Part shown: in pieces, positions 8,808-16,409 of the stretch | Layout of the letters: the number at the start of each line of letters is the position of its first letter | Position numbering within the stretch: position 1 is the first letter of the stretch | NCBI GenBank assembly: GCA_002279935.1 | Contig: NCCZ01000005.1 | Location: forward strand, 124,001-188,000 | Direction: 5' to 3' | DNA from: Hyphomicrobium sp. 12-62-95 | GTDB lineage: Bacteria; Pseudomonadota; Alphaproteobacteria; Rhizobiales; Hyphomicrobiaceae | Length of the DNA: 64,000 nt | Translations under genes and position numbers: made by a program | Notes under the pieces: model-generated | Told to the model about the DNA's origin: nothing | The model's database searches: none | The model's input: the letters and a program-made list of their open reading frames with translations, nothing else

Positions 8808-10322
8808 GTGTATACAAAATCCGGCCCAATCATTCTATTGGCTTTTCTGGTCGGCGTTTGGTCGCTGGGTGCGCAGTTTATTTTTAACCGGATTATTTTC
8901 TTTTACATCGCCAATTCAGAATATGTGGCTGCAAGCATTATTTCCATTCATCTGGCTGGGTTTTGGTTGGGCACGTTGGTGGCGCAGCGGTTCAGGCTGG
9001 ATATTTTGTCGCTGATCGGGTTGACGATTTTGGCGACGCTGGTGGCCAATATTATCGTCTGGCGGATTGGGGCGGCGGTGATCGGGTTGCCGCTGACGGT
9101 GATATCGGCGGTGGTATGCGGGCTTGTTCTGGCGGCTTTAAGCGGGGCTTTAGTGGTGCGCTTGATGGGGGATAGCAGTGAGGGCGGGCGCGGGGTGGTG
9201 ATTGCCGATAGCGCGGGGTCGGTGTTGGGGGCTGTTTTGGGCGGGTTTATCTTGATCCCGCAATTTGGGTTGAGTATTGCGTTTGCCAGCGTGCTGGCGC
9301 TGCAATCGGTGGTGATGGTGGGGATGTTGATGGTTTTGAGGCCCGGTCTTCGCAGCACGTTGGCTTTTGGCATTCTGGTCATTGCCGCGCTGGTGGTCAC
9401 GCTTCAGGCCCCAAGACAATCAGGCAAGGACATGCTGGTGGTGGATGGGTTGCCGATTGAGCGCACCCATGATCAGGCGCAGATGCGGGTTTTATATTCC
9501 GATAATAGCCCATATGGGCTGGTGAGCGTTGTGCTGGATGCTGATAGGGCCAAAAAATTATTGATCGACAACCGCCCCCTTTGTGTAGCCAGAAACCCTG
9601 GTCTTGAAGAACTTTCGGAATGGGTGGTGGGCGCGGTGCCGATGGATATAATGAAGTTCAACCCCCGCCCTGAGTGGCGCACCGCCAATGTCGGTCTTGG
9701 CTGCGGGGTGACGGTGGCGGCGATGCTGGGGAAATTGCCCCCATCAGGCAAGCTCGATATCGTGGAGATCAACCCGGATATGCCGGCCGCGCAAAAGAAT
9801 TTCTGGCCTGATTTACCGCATACGCCCGACGATGCGCGCGCCAGCATTCATATCGAAGACGGCTTCCGCTTTTTCGCCGAACGTAAGGATCAGCCGTTCT
9901 ATGACGTGGTGGTAATCGACCTTGCGTGGATGCAAAACATGAACGCCACGCATTTATTTTCCCAGGAAATGTATGAAAACATCGCCCGCAATTTGCAGGA
10001 TGATGGCGTGCTGGCTGTGTGGAGTGAGGAGAGTAACCCGTTCTCGGCGGTATCCCTGATTATGTACCGCACTTTGCGCGAAGTGTTCCCCCATGTTGTG
10101 ATTGATACGACATCCGGCGTGGCGCTTTATTATGCCTCGAAAACACGGGGCGATCTGGTGAATTTCCTTAGCTCCGAAGCTACGCAAGCCAATGTGTGGA
10201 TCTCTGAAATCGGCATGAAGGCCCCGGTCAACCGCCTCGATAACCTTGTGATGAACCGCCATAAATTCACGGTGTTTGGCGACAGCACATGGGACCGCCT
10301 GTTCGATAAATACGACCTATAG
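8808..10322 (+). CDS. Membrane protein with spermidine-synthase-like domain
   Basis: 504 residues, GTG start with TGAGG five bases upstream. The N-terminal half (about residues 5-205) has six or seven hydrophobic segments. The C-terminal half is a Rossmann methyltransferase-like fold of the spermidine synthase family: VGLGCGVTVAAML replaces the usual GGGDG loop, VEINPDM supplies the acidic ribose-binding residue, and VVIDLAW the later acidic motif. Such fusions are common in bacteria, but the altered loop makes true aminopropyl transfer uncertain. It follows stalk protein 3 by 33 bp in the same direction and could be co-transcribed. Whether it modifies or helps export the stalk proteins is speculative. 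Confidence 0.75.
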   Translation: MYTKSGPIILLAFLVGVWSLGAQFIFNRIIFFYIANSEYVAASIISIHLAGFWLGTLVAQRFRLDILSLIGLTILATLVANIIVWRIGAAVIGLPLTVISAVVCGLVLAALSGALVVRLMGDSSEGGRGVVIADSAGSVLGAVLGGFILIPQFGLSIAFASVLALQSVVMVGMLMVLRPGLRSTLAFGILVIAALVVTLQAPRQSGKDMLVVDGLPIERTHDQAQMRVLYSDNSPYGLVSVVLDADRAKKLLIDNRPLCVARNPGLEELSEWVVGAVPMDIMKFNPRPEWRTANVGLGCGVTVAAMLGKLPPSGKLDIVEINPDMPAAQKNFWPDLPHTPDDARASIHIEDGFRFFAERKDQPFYDVVVIDLAWMQNMNATHLFSQEMYENIARNLQDDGVLAVWSEESNPFSAVSLIMYRTLREVFPHVVIDTTSGVALYYASKTRGDLVNFLSSEATQANVWISEIGMKAPVNRLDNLVMNRHKFTVFGDSTWDRLFDKYDL

Positions 10323-10407
10323 GGGCACACGAATAATTTAATGAGTGATAATGTATCTTATGGAAATAACCTGATTAAATAATTTAGCCATCAACGATGG
10401 CAGGACA

Positions 10408-11016
10408 TTATGGCTGCCTTACTGATCGAGGTAGGCTTCGGCAGAGCGATGCACGCTCAGGGCCCAGAAGCTCTAGGATCCAAGCATGATGTGAAGACAA
10501 TACCTGCATCCGGCTTTGCTGGAGAGCACAAAACACGGCATCGGCGAGATTGCTCGCCAGCGCACGCTCAACGATTGGATTGCAGAACAGCTCCACGCTC
10601 GAGAGCAGCGGTACTGCGGCGGCAGTCTGCTGCGCCAGGCGCCGCCCCTTATCTTCATCAATGACGGCAACACCGCTCAATTCAAAGGCGAGCGCGATGG
10701 TGGCGGCTTCGCCATCGTCGAGCGTCATCGCTGAGGGCCCGACCGTCAAAAACTCAAAAAGATCGATTCCAACGGCGCTGATGTCTTGCCGCCGAACGAC
10801 ATCCTGTCCGATCAGGTTCTCCAAGGCTTCGAAGTCCCGGCGACCGTTTCTCGCTCCTCGCTTCAGCTCCTCATAGACGTCTTGAGCAACGATAAAGTCG
10901 CGCTGAAGCGCTGACAGGATTTCCGTCGCAGCGCCGGATCCATTGAGATTAATGACCGCGCTGGCATCGAGGATGATTGGGACAGCCGCATCAGGCCAGG
11001 AGCTCGGGGGCGTCAT
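10408..11016 (-). CDS. PIN-like nuclease domain protein
   Basis: 202 residues from ATG at 11016 (MTPPSSWPDAAV), 26 bp inside the end of the upstream XRE-IrrE gene. PIN-type acidic residues are in IILDASAVINL, LDDGEAATIALA and AVIDEDKGRR, the pattern of DUF3368-like PIN proteins. The family cleaves RNA or sometimes DNA. It is the last gene of a four-gene overlapping operon with a QueC-like enzyme and an XRE-ImmA/IrrE protease, so it could be the effector of that cassette, with no separate small antitoxin in sight. The C-terminal 60 residues beyond the PIN core are unassigned. Confidence 0.75.
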   Translation of the reverse strand: MTPPSSWPDAAVPIILDASAVINLNGSGAATEILSALQRDFIVAQDVYEELKRGARNGRRDFEALENLIGQDVVRRQDISAVGIDLFEFLTVGPSAMTLDDGEAATIALAFELSGVAVIDEDKGRRLAQQTAAAVPLLSSVELFCNPIVERALASNLADAVFCALQQSRMQVLSSHHAWILELLGPERASLCRSLPRSVRQP

Positions 11017-12172
11017 CGCCGTTGCTCCCTTCCAACTCTGCATCTTGCAGAATGCGCCGCAGCTCCACACGATCGACATTCAGGAGCTCTGCGATCTGCC
11101 CCTCACTCAACAACCCCTGGCGCCATGCCGCTGAGGCCAGCAAAGCCAGTCGTGATCCAACGACAGCTTGGGCATCGATGGCCCGCTCATCCGGTCCGAG
11201 CCGATCTCCCAAAACCTCGCGTTCCTGCTCATCGGTAATCTTGCCGTTGCTCTCGAACCATTCCCAAGCCCCAGCTCGCACCAACTTCAGTTCTTCAAGC
11301 CTACGCACCAAAGCTTCGCGGGATACGCTGAAGATGTGCGCCAGCAGGATCACATGCTGCCGCAAAAGCCGCTTCGAGCCTGCCGTCATCTCCTGGAACT
11401 GCTCTTTGACGGTGCGGGCTGGCATCATAAAGCAGCGCGAGAACGCGTGGGCATATCGTTCTTCCCGCGTTTCTTCAGACCTGTTTCTATCGAGCACCTC
11501 TGCAGGCTGGCGCGTTACCAAATGACCTGCTTCATGCGCCGCCGATAAGTTTCGACGCCCCCGTCTGTGGTTTGCATTGAGCAGCACACATGCGCCAGCA
11601 CCCTCATCAAACGCAAACAAACCTGAAATCTCTGCCGGAAGCTTCCGCACAAACACCCGCATCCCAAGCTGGCGCTCGAGAATGCTCAGGACATCTTGAA
11701 TTGGAGCGTGACCAAGACCCAGCCATTGGCGGAGCTCCAGAGCATCTTGCTCGGCCTGCACACATACATCACCGGCCAGAATCGGCCGCTCTGGCGGATA
11801 ATTCCGAACGCGCTGAATACCGAGAAGATTTTCGAGTTCTACCTCGGCGCGCGTCAAATGATTCAATAGCGCTGCAGCCCTCTCAACGGCGTCGGGGTAA
11901 CTCGTTCCCAACTTTCGAAACCGCGGCAGAAGATCGGCGTGCACGGCCTCTTGACGCAGCAGCGCATTGACCGATTTCCCGTAGAGCCTCGCCAGGGAGC
12001 GCAACTCGTCCATGCGCACACGCCGCTGACCTTGTTCAATGGCAACAAGCGTCGTGCGCGCAACTCCGATGGACTCGGCGGCCTCGGCTTGCTTGAGCTT
12101 AGCGTCCTCTCTTGCGATTCTGAGCCGTTCTCCAACTTCGCGCGCGTTCATCGTTTCCAGGGGCGAGTTCAT
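10991..12172 (-). CDS. XRE regulator fused to ImmA/IrrE metallopeptidase
   Basis: 393 residues from the ATG at 12172, which overlaps the upstream stop as ATGA. Residues about 12-66 form a helix-turn-helix (LKQAEAAESIGVARTTLVAIEQGQRR), and a zinc metallopeptidase domain follows with HEAGH at 213-217. ImmA/IrrE proteases cleave repressors or antitoxins when triggered, for example in ICEBs1 and the Deinococcus damage response. Position between the QueC-like and PIN genes suggests it senses a signal and derepresses or activates the cassette. The TGACAAT-type palindromes at the operon promoter are candidate binding sites. Domain calls are firm; the role is inferred. Confidence 0.85.
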   Translation of the reverse strand: MNSPLETMNAREVGERLRIAREDAKLKQAEAAESIGVARTTLVAIEQGQRRVRMDELRSLARLYGKSVNALLRQEAVHADLLPRFRKLGTSYPDAVERAAALLNHLTRAEVELENLLGIQRVRNYPPERPILAGDVCVQAEQDALELRQWLGLGHAPIQDVLSILERQLGMRVFVRKLPAEISGLFAFDEGAGACVLLNANHRRGRRNLSAAHEAGHLVTRQPAEVLDRNRSEETREERYAHAFSRCFMMPARTVKEQFQEMTAGSKRLLRQHVILLAHIFSVSREALVRRLEELKLVRAGAWEWFESNGKITDEQEREVLGDRLGPDERAIDAQAVVGSRLALLASAAWRQGLLSEGQIAELLNVDRVELRRILQDAELEGSNGDDAPELLA

Positions 12173-13524
12173 GCGACCCCCATGCTTCTTTGGCGAATAA
12201 AACTGTGCGGCGAAAGCGATCGCAGAAACGCTGACCATTCTGCGCGGTGCCGCCCGATCAAGTCCCGAACCTTTCCTTCGACGGTTTCGTCGCTCTCGCC
12301 GAGTGCTCGCGCCAGCTCGCGCAGCTGCATCTGTAAGCCGGGCCTGGACCTTTGCAGGTCGAAGAGGGTTGCAAGCTGATCCAGGTGGGCCACCCCTGCC
12401 ACGGCATAGGATTGCTGCGCCTCGCCGAGGAACTTTTCTTGATCGTAGCCCTCCGCCAGCCCATCCTCCAAGCTACGAGCCGACAAGTCTTCAAGCATGT
12501 ACTTGGTCCTAACCTCACTCTGACCGGCGGCATGTACGCTGAGGCGCCGCAGCATGCACGCGGCGCAAAAGCCGCACTGCCGCTTTCTTCCTCCTGCCGA
12601 CATTTGCGTGTTCGGCTGCCAACACGAGCGCGTATCGCGCCAGGGTACCGTCGCTACCGCCTCAATCGCGGCGCGCAGCGTCTCCCCTTTGGTCGACCAC
12701 AGGCGCGGAAATTCGAACTCGATCTCTACATCCAGCAAAGCGTGCAGAAATGCCTGCATCTTGGTGAGGAACGCTGGATGCGTCCGGTAGTCAGGAGGGC
12801 CGTGCGAGCAAAAGACAGGACCAAGCATGCCTTGACCGCTTTCGGGAACAACCACACGTTTTGACCCGCTGAGATATGCAGCAAGAGCGCCAACCATGGC
12901 GAATTTGAACCCCCGCGAGCGGCAGCTGGTCTCAGGAAAATGCCGGCCCGGCACCGCGTAGGGAACCGTAGTAAAGGCTTGTCGGCGTCCCTCTATCTTG
13001 GGATGGTCGATCTGCTTTGTCCCGAGCCTGACCAGCACAAGCTCCGGTCCACGGAACAGCGTTGCAACCGCGCGCGAATCCATGCCGTCGCTGAAGGGGA
13101 GGATTACGGAGTTCGGCTTTGGCCAGTGAATATGCGCCTGTTCGATCTCCGGATCTTTGAATTTGCGCTGCGTAAACGAGATATCCCACCGGTCTCCGGT
13201 CAACTTTGCTAGAGCATCGCTTAAGGTCTCGGACACTCTCTTATCCGACCACCTCTTGAGTTCATGCACTGGGACTCTCACCGCGAAATGTCGCCCCCAT
13301 CCGCGCGGCCTCTCAAAGCGCCGGTCGCAAAATTCAACCGCGCCGCAAAGCACAAATGCATCAAAGATGATAGGATTCCACTCTCCCGAGCAGTAGGTGA
13401 CAAGCTTCAGAGGATCGAGCTCTACAGTCGTTCCTACCGTGCACTCCACAGCGCCGCATGCGGCCTGTTCCCCGGGACCGACCACTGCCACACGGCGGAT
13501 AGAACTATCGGTGGCCTCATTCAT
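12169..13524 (-). CDS. QueC-like PP-loop ATPase (defence-type 7-cyano-7-deazaguanine synthase homologue)
   Basis: 451 residues starting at ATG 13524, inside an 8-bp overlap with the upstream gene. The adenylating PP-loop is PFSDGMDS (143-150, SGGxDS type) and four cysteines (Cys301, 317, 320, 323; CGFCAAC) match the QueC zinc site. At about twice the size of housekeeping QueC (around 230 aa), with a 140-residue N-terminal extension, it resembles the QueC-like enzymes of the Qat and type IV CBASS defence systems. No queC/D/E/F pathway neighbours are present, arguing against queuosine synthesis. The Qat ATPase (QatA) and TatD nuclease (QatD) are absent and the partners here are IrrE and PIN proteins, so this looks like a different assembly. 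Substrate unknown. Confidence 0.8.
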   Translation of the reverse strand: MNEATDSSIRRVAVVGPGEQAACGAVECTVGTTVELDPLKLVTYCSGEWNPIIFDAFVLCGAVEFCDRRFERPRGWGRHFAVRVPVHELKRWSDKRVSETLSDALAKLTGDRWDISFTQRKFKDPEIEQAHIHWPKPNSVILPFSDGMDSRAVATLFRGPELVLVRLGTKQIDHPKIEGRRQAFTTVPYAVPGRHFPETSCRSRGFKFAMVGALAAYLSGSKRVVVPESGQGMLGPVFCSHGPPDYRTHPAFLTKMQAFLHALLDVEIEFEFPRLWSTKGETLRAAIEAVATVPWRDTRSCWQPNTQMSAGGRKRQCGFCAACMLRRLSVHAAGQSEVRTKYMLEDLSARSLEDGLAEGYDQEKFLGEAQQSYAVAGVAHLDQLATLFDLQRSRPGLQMQLRELARALGESDETVEGKVRDLIGRHRAEWSAFLRSLSPHSFIRQRSMGVA

Positions 13525-14107
13525 CGTCATCGTCTCCGATGAGTGGACCATCCATAATGTCATCGTGCTTCGGCGGCGTGGCCGCAATGGCCTCGCCTTC
13601 TTTGACAAGTGCGCGCGCCACGGCTTCTAATTCGGTTTCGCCAAGAGCAGCATCTTCCAGACGCTGCCTGACATACTGCGTTAGCGCCTCATCCCTGCGA
13701 TCGAGCTGAGCATACTCTTCGATGGCCCGCGCATTCTCCGCGTAGCATCGATCGAGCGCCGCAGCTGCGCCCTTTACAAGAGCGTCAACACCCTCATGGC
13801 CGCGTTCAAGGGCATCTTGCACTCCATCCAAGATGGAAGCCGCGAGGGGCAAGTGCGCCACGTCTCTCCGGAGACGAGCGATCTCGTCCGGGATCGTCCG
13901 TACGTTCAACCCGTCGGGCTCATCCTGACTGAGGACGCGCTTCACCTTCTTGAGGATACCTTCCGGGAGCTCACGACACTCGCTGATGAAGGATGCGGGT
14001 ATGGCCTCACGGAGTTCGGTCACAGTGTAGCTAGGCGTCGCAGCCCTCTCGGCAACGGATCGCCAATGCTTTTTCGGCAGCGGGCTGCTGAATGGTCCAT
14101 CGCTCAT
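13517..14107 (-). CDS. Unknown protein, first gene of the QueC-like operon
   Basis: 196 residues, largely alpha-helical by composition, with a very acidic C-terminus (DDIMDGPLIGDDDDE). I do not recognise a domain. The stop overlaps the QueC-like start by 8 bp. In Qat loci an uncharacterised protein, QatB, is encoded directly before the QueC-like QatC; this gene occupies the same position, but I cannot claim homology by eye. It is a candidate substrate or partner of the QueC-like enzyme. Confidence 0.65.
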   Translation of the reverse strand: MSDGPFSSPLPKKHWRSVAERAATPSYTVTELREAIPASFISECRELPEGILKKVKRVLSQDEPDGLNVRTIPDEIARLRRDVAHLPLAASILDGVQDALERGHEGVDALVKGAAAALDRCYAENARAIEEYAQLDRRDEALTQYVRQRLEDAALGETELEAVARALVKEGEAIAATPPKHDDIMDGPLIGDDDDE

Positions 14108-14127
14108 GATCGAATCTCCATGTCAGC

Positions 14128-14157
14128 TATATTCTCCTTTTTTACTGACAATGTCAA
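14128..14157 (-). promoter_or_regulatory. Promoter of the QueC-like operon with palindromic operator
   Basis: On the reverse strand TTGACA (14157-14152) and AATATA (14133-14128) are 18 bp apart, a good sigma-70 promoter. The -35 box lies within the palindrome TGACAATGTCA (14146-14156), whose arms match the half-sites of the palindromes at 14238 and 14304, so a shared repressor would block it. Confidence 0.55.
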
Positions 14158-14237
14158 ATCGTGACCAAGCACAACTAGGCCTGTGATCTGCATGCATCGA
14201 AACAGATGAGCTTGTTTTAAAGGCTACAATGCACACT

Positions 14238-14323
14238 TGACAATCAATCGATTGTCATTCTTGCTCTTATCGTCAATTTTTTCGATGTCAGTTAGAAAGA
14301 TAGTGACAATAATTTGATTGTCA
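14238..14323. promoter_or_regulatory. Two 20-bp palindromic operators before the XRE-Fic gene
   Basis: TGACAATCAATCGATTGTCA (14238-14257) and TGACAATAATTTGATTGTCA (14304-14323) have the same arms, TGACAAT and ATTGTCA, separated by 6 bp. A related TGACAATGTCA covers the promoter of the divergent operon. Such paired dyads are typical targets of XRE repressors; both the XRE-IrrE and the XRE-Fic proteins are candidates. Confidence 0.6.
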
Positions 14324-14358
14324 TGTTATTGTCTAATGACAACTGGATAGATGACAGA

Positions 14359-15189
14359 ATGAAAGAGTCCCTCAGCACCATCCGCGATGCGATTGACGCC
14401 CAACGTCCGGTCCTGCTTCCCGTGAAGCAAGTTCAAACGCCTCCGCTGGGATGGATCGCGACGGTGCGGTCCGCCTTAGGTATGTCCCAGCAGGTACTGG
14501 CCAACAGACTTAAGGTCGCCAAGCAACGTGTTTCCAGGCTTGAAGCCCGCGAAATCACCGGTGAAACAACCTTGGCCCAGATGCGCGAAGCAGCCGACGC
14601 TCTGGGCTGCGATTTCGTTTACGTCTTCGTTCCCAGAGTGCCATTGCAGGAGTTTGTAACGCGCCGCGCCGAAGGCCTTGCCCGGCGCGAACTCGCCGCC
14701 GTTGAACGCACCATGCAGCTCGAAGATCAGGAAACACCCATCACAGATCAACGTGTTCAAGCTTGCTTTCAGCCTGATTTCCTGACCGAACTCCATACCC
14801 GGATGTTTGGCGAGGTCTGGACCTGGGCGGGGCAATATCGCCTCCACGACGTCAATATCGGCAACACAGAACCTCATCAAATCGAGGTTGCAGTTCATCA
14901 AGTCTTCGACGATGCCCGCGCCTGGATCGAATACAAATCCTTTGAGCTGGCTGAGATCGCGATCCGCCTTCATCACCGGCTGGTCCTCATCCACCCGTTC
15001 GTCAACGGAAACGGCCGATCAACTCGTTTGATGGCTGATGTCGCTGCCAAACGGCTTGGGCTGAGGCCCTTCACCTGGGGAGCGGACTCGCTTGCAGAAA
15101 CGGGCGAGGCGCGCGCTGCCTATGTCGCGGCCCTCCAGGCTGCCGACAACCACGATCTCGGCCCGCTGCTGGCGTTTGCGCAATCGTAA
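14359..15189 (+). CDS. XRE-Fic fusion (mobile mystery proteins A and B joined)
   Basis: 276 residues from ATG 14359. I prefer this start over ATG 14323 because 14323 lies at the edge of the second operator and MKESL..GWIATVRSALGMS matches the usual start of the family. Residues about 30-70 are a helix-turn-helix (MSQQVLANRLKVAKQRVSRLEARE). The C-terminal half is a Fic domain with the complete AMP-transfer motif HPFVNGNGR (212-220). In many genomes these are two adjacent genes, mobile mystery proteins A and B; here they are one chain. I see no obvious inhibitory (S/T)xxxE(G/N) helix before the Fic core, so DNA binding may couple to control of the Fic activity. Confidence 0.8.
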   Translation: MKESLSTIRDAIDAQRPVLLPVKQVQTPPLGWIATVRSALGMSQQVLANRLKVAKQRVSRLEAREITGETTLAQMREAADALGCDFVYVFVPRVPLQEFVTRRAEGLARRELAAVERTMQLEDQETPITDQRVQACFQPDFLTELHTRMFGEVWTWAGQYRLHDVNIGNTEPHQIEVAVHQVFDDARAWIEYKSFELAEIAIRLHHRLVLIHPFVNGNGRSTRLMADVAAKRLGLRPFTWGADSLAETGEARAAYVAALQAADNHDLGPLLAFAQS

Positions 15190-15247
15190 GTCTTGCCAAT
15201 CGCAGCAAGCGGGTAGATCGCCGATCGGTGTGCCTGCCCGATCAATC

Positions 15248-16405
15248 CTACTCTTCCACGATCGCGCATTTGGCTGCATCATACCGGCATCTCACGATCG
15301 ATCCGTCCTTAAGCCGCCCAATAGCCTCTGAAATAATCGAGGGTTCCACCAAGAACCACTCGCGCGGGCGGATACGTTTTCCAAAGCGGTCGGCGATCTC
15401 GATATTGAGCCGAACTTCGCCAAAGAAGTTATGCAGAAGATGCTCGAGCTTGACCCGGTTGATGTTGTACAGCGTGTAGGTTGCTACCGGATGCACCGGG
15501 GCCATCAGAAACGTAGGATCATCTTTCGCGTTCTGAATGCGGACTTCCATCCTGCCCGACGTAAAGCCGATCTTGTGAAGAACTCCGTCGAGTTTTCTTA
15601 TTTCTGCATCGCTTGAGAGGCTTTTAACGACGTAGATCATGCCGGTGGCCGTATCGCCGTCCTGAGGGGCGCCATCAAAGAGCGGCCCCATATCGGTCGA
15701 CGTGACCCGGCGCCCATTAGGATCTTTGTAAAGCTCCGTCGCCAACGACCGCAGCAAGTTGTTACCCTCAGTGCCGTTGTCGAAGATGAGCCGCAACCGT
15801 GCGTTCTTTTTGCCGTTCCGAATATGCGTGTCCCCGACTTCGGCGACATAGACGAGCACCCCGTTCAGAATGAAGAACTCGCCAGCGCGAATTTCTTGCT
15901 CGTTGGCGAATTTAATGGCCTTCCGCTGGCCATCTCCCATCTCCCGTAAGCATTGATCGAACAGAGGCCTGAACTGCCCGAACTCTGCGCAAGCCGTGCG
16001 CTCTGCGATTTCATCCGGACGAGCGAGCGGCCCCCGAACATGCACGAGATCAAAAATATCGTCGTGGGGCGTGCTTAGCAGCGGATCACCCAAGATGTCA
16101 TCGAGGCTTGTAGGCATCGTCGACGCTTCCGCCGGCAAAAGCCCGTGACGGTCGTGAGCCAAAAGCAGGCGGCAATGCACCCCACTGCTGACCAGACCAT
16201 TGAGCTTCATCCGGAGGCTTCGCTCGGATACCGAGGGACGCACCGACTCACCCGGAAGATGACCATGCCTGTCGATAAATGTATTAATTTCTGCAAACGC
16301 GTCGAGGATCCGCTGATCCTCGGTCGATGCCGTTCGCGGTGTAACCTTCACCTCAAGAAGCGGGTCGTTTCCGCCAATCAAGTCATCGAGGGTAGGCTTG
16401 GTCAT
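15248..16405 (-). CDS. GIY-YIG nuclease, last gene of the methylase-helicase operon
   Basis: 385 residues. The C-terminal part (about 255-335) is a GIY-YIG nuclease of the T5orf172/MUG113 type: MIYVVKS, then HKIGFTSGRMEVRI with the catalytic Arg, and the metal-binding Glu in KLEHLLHNFF. The N-terminal 200 residues are not recognised. It starts 4 bp after the helicase stop and is very likely the DNA-cutting subunit of a restriction system that uses the N6-methylase and helicase upstream. Confidence 0.75.
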   Translation of the reverse strand: MTKPTLDDLIGGNDPLLEVKVTPRTASTEDQRILDAFAEINTFIDRHGHLPGESVRPSVSERSLRMKLNGLVSSGVHCRLLLAHDRHGLLPAEASTMPTSLDDILGDPLLSTPHDDIFDLVHVRGPLARPDEIAERTACAEFGQFRPLFDQCLREMGDGQRKAIKFANEQEIRAGEFFILNGVLVYVAEVGDTHIRNGKKNARLRLIFDNGTEGNNLLRSLATELYKDPNGRRVTSTDMGPLFDGAPQDGDTATGMIYVVKSLSSDAEIRKLDGVLHKIGFTSGRMEVRIQNAKDDPTFLMAPVHPVATYTLYNINRVKLEHLLHNFFGEVRLNIEIADRFGKRIRPREWFLVEPSIISEAIGRLKDGSIVRCRYDAAKCAIVEE

Positions 16406-16409
16406 GACA

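Noticed and set aside
12169..13524. QueC-like gene as part of queuosine synthesis
   Set aside because: No queD, queE or queF nearby, twice normal QueC length, and operon partners are a protease and a nuclease.
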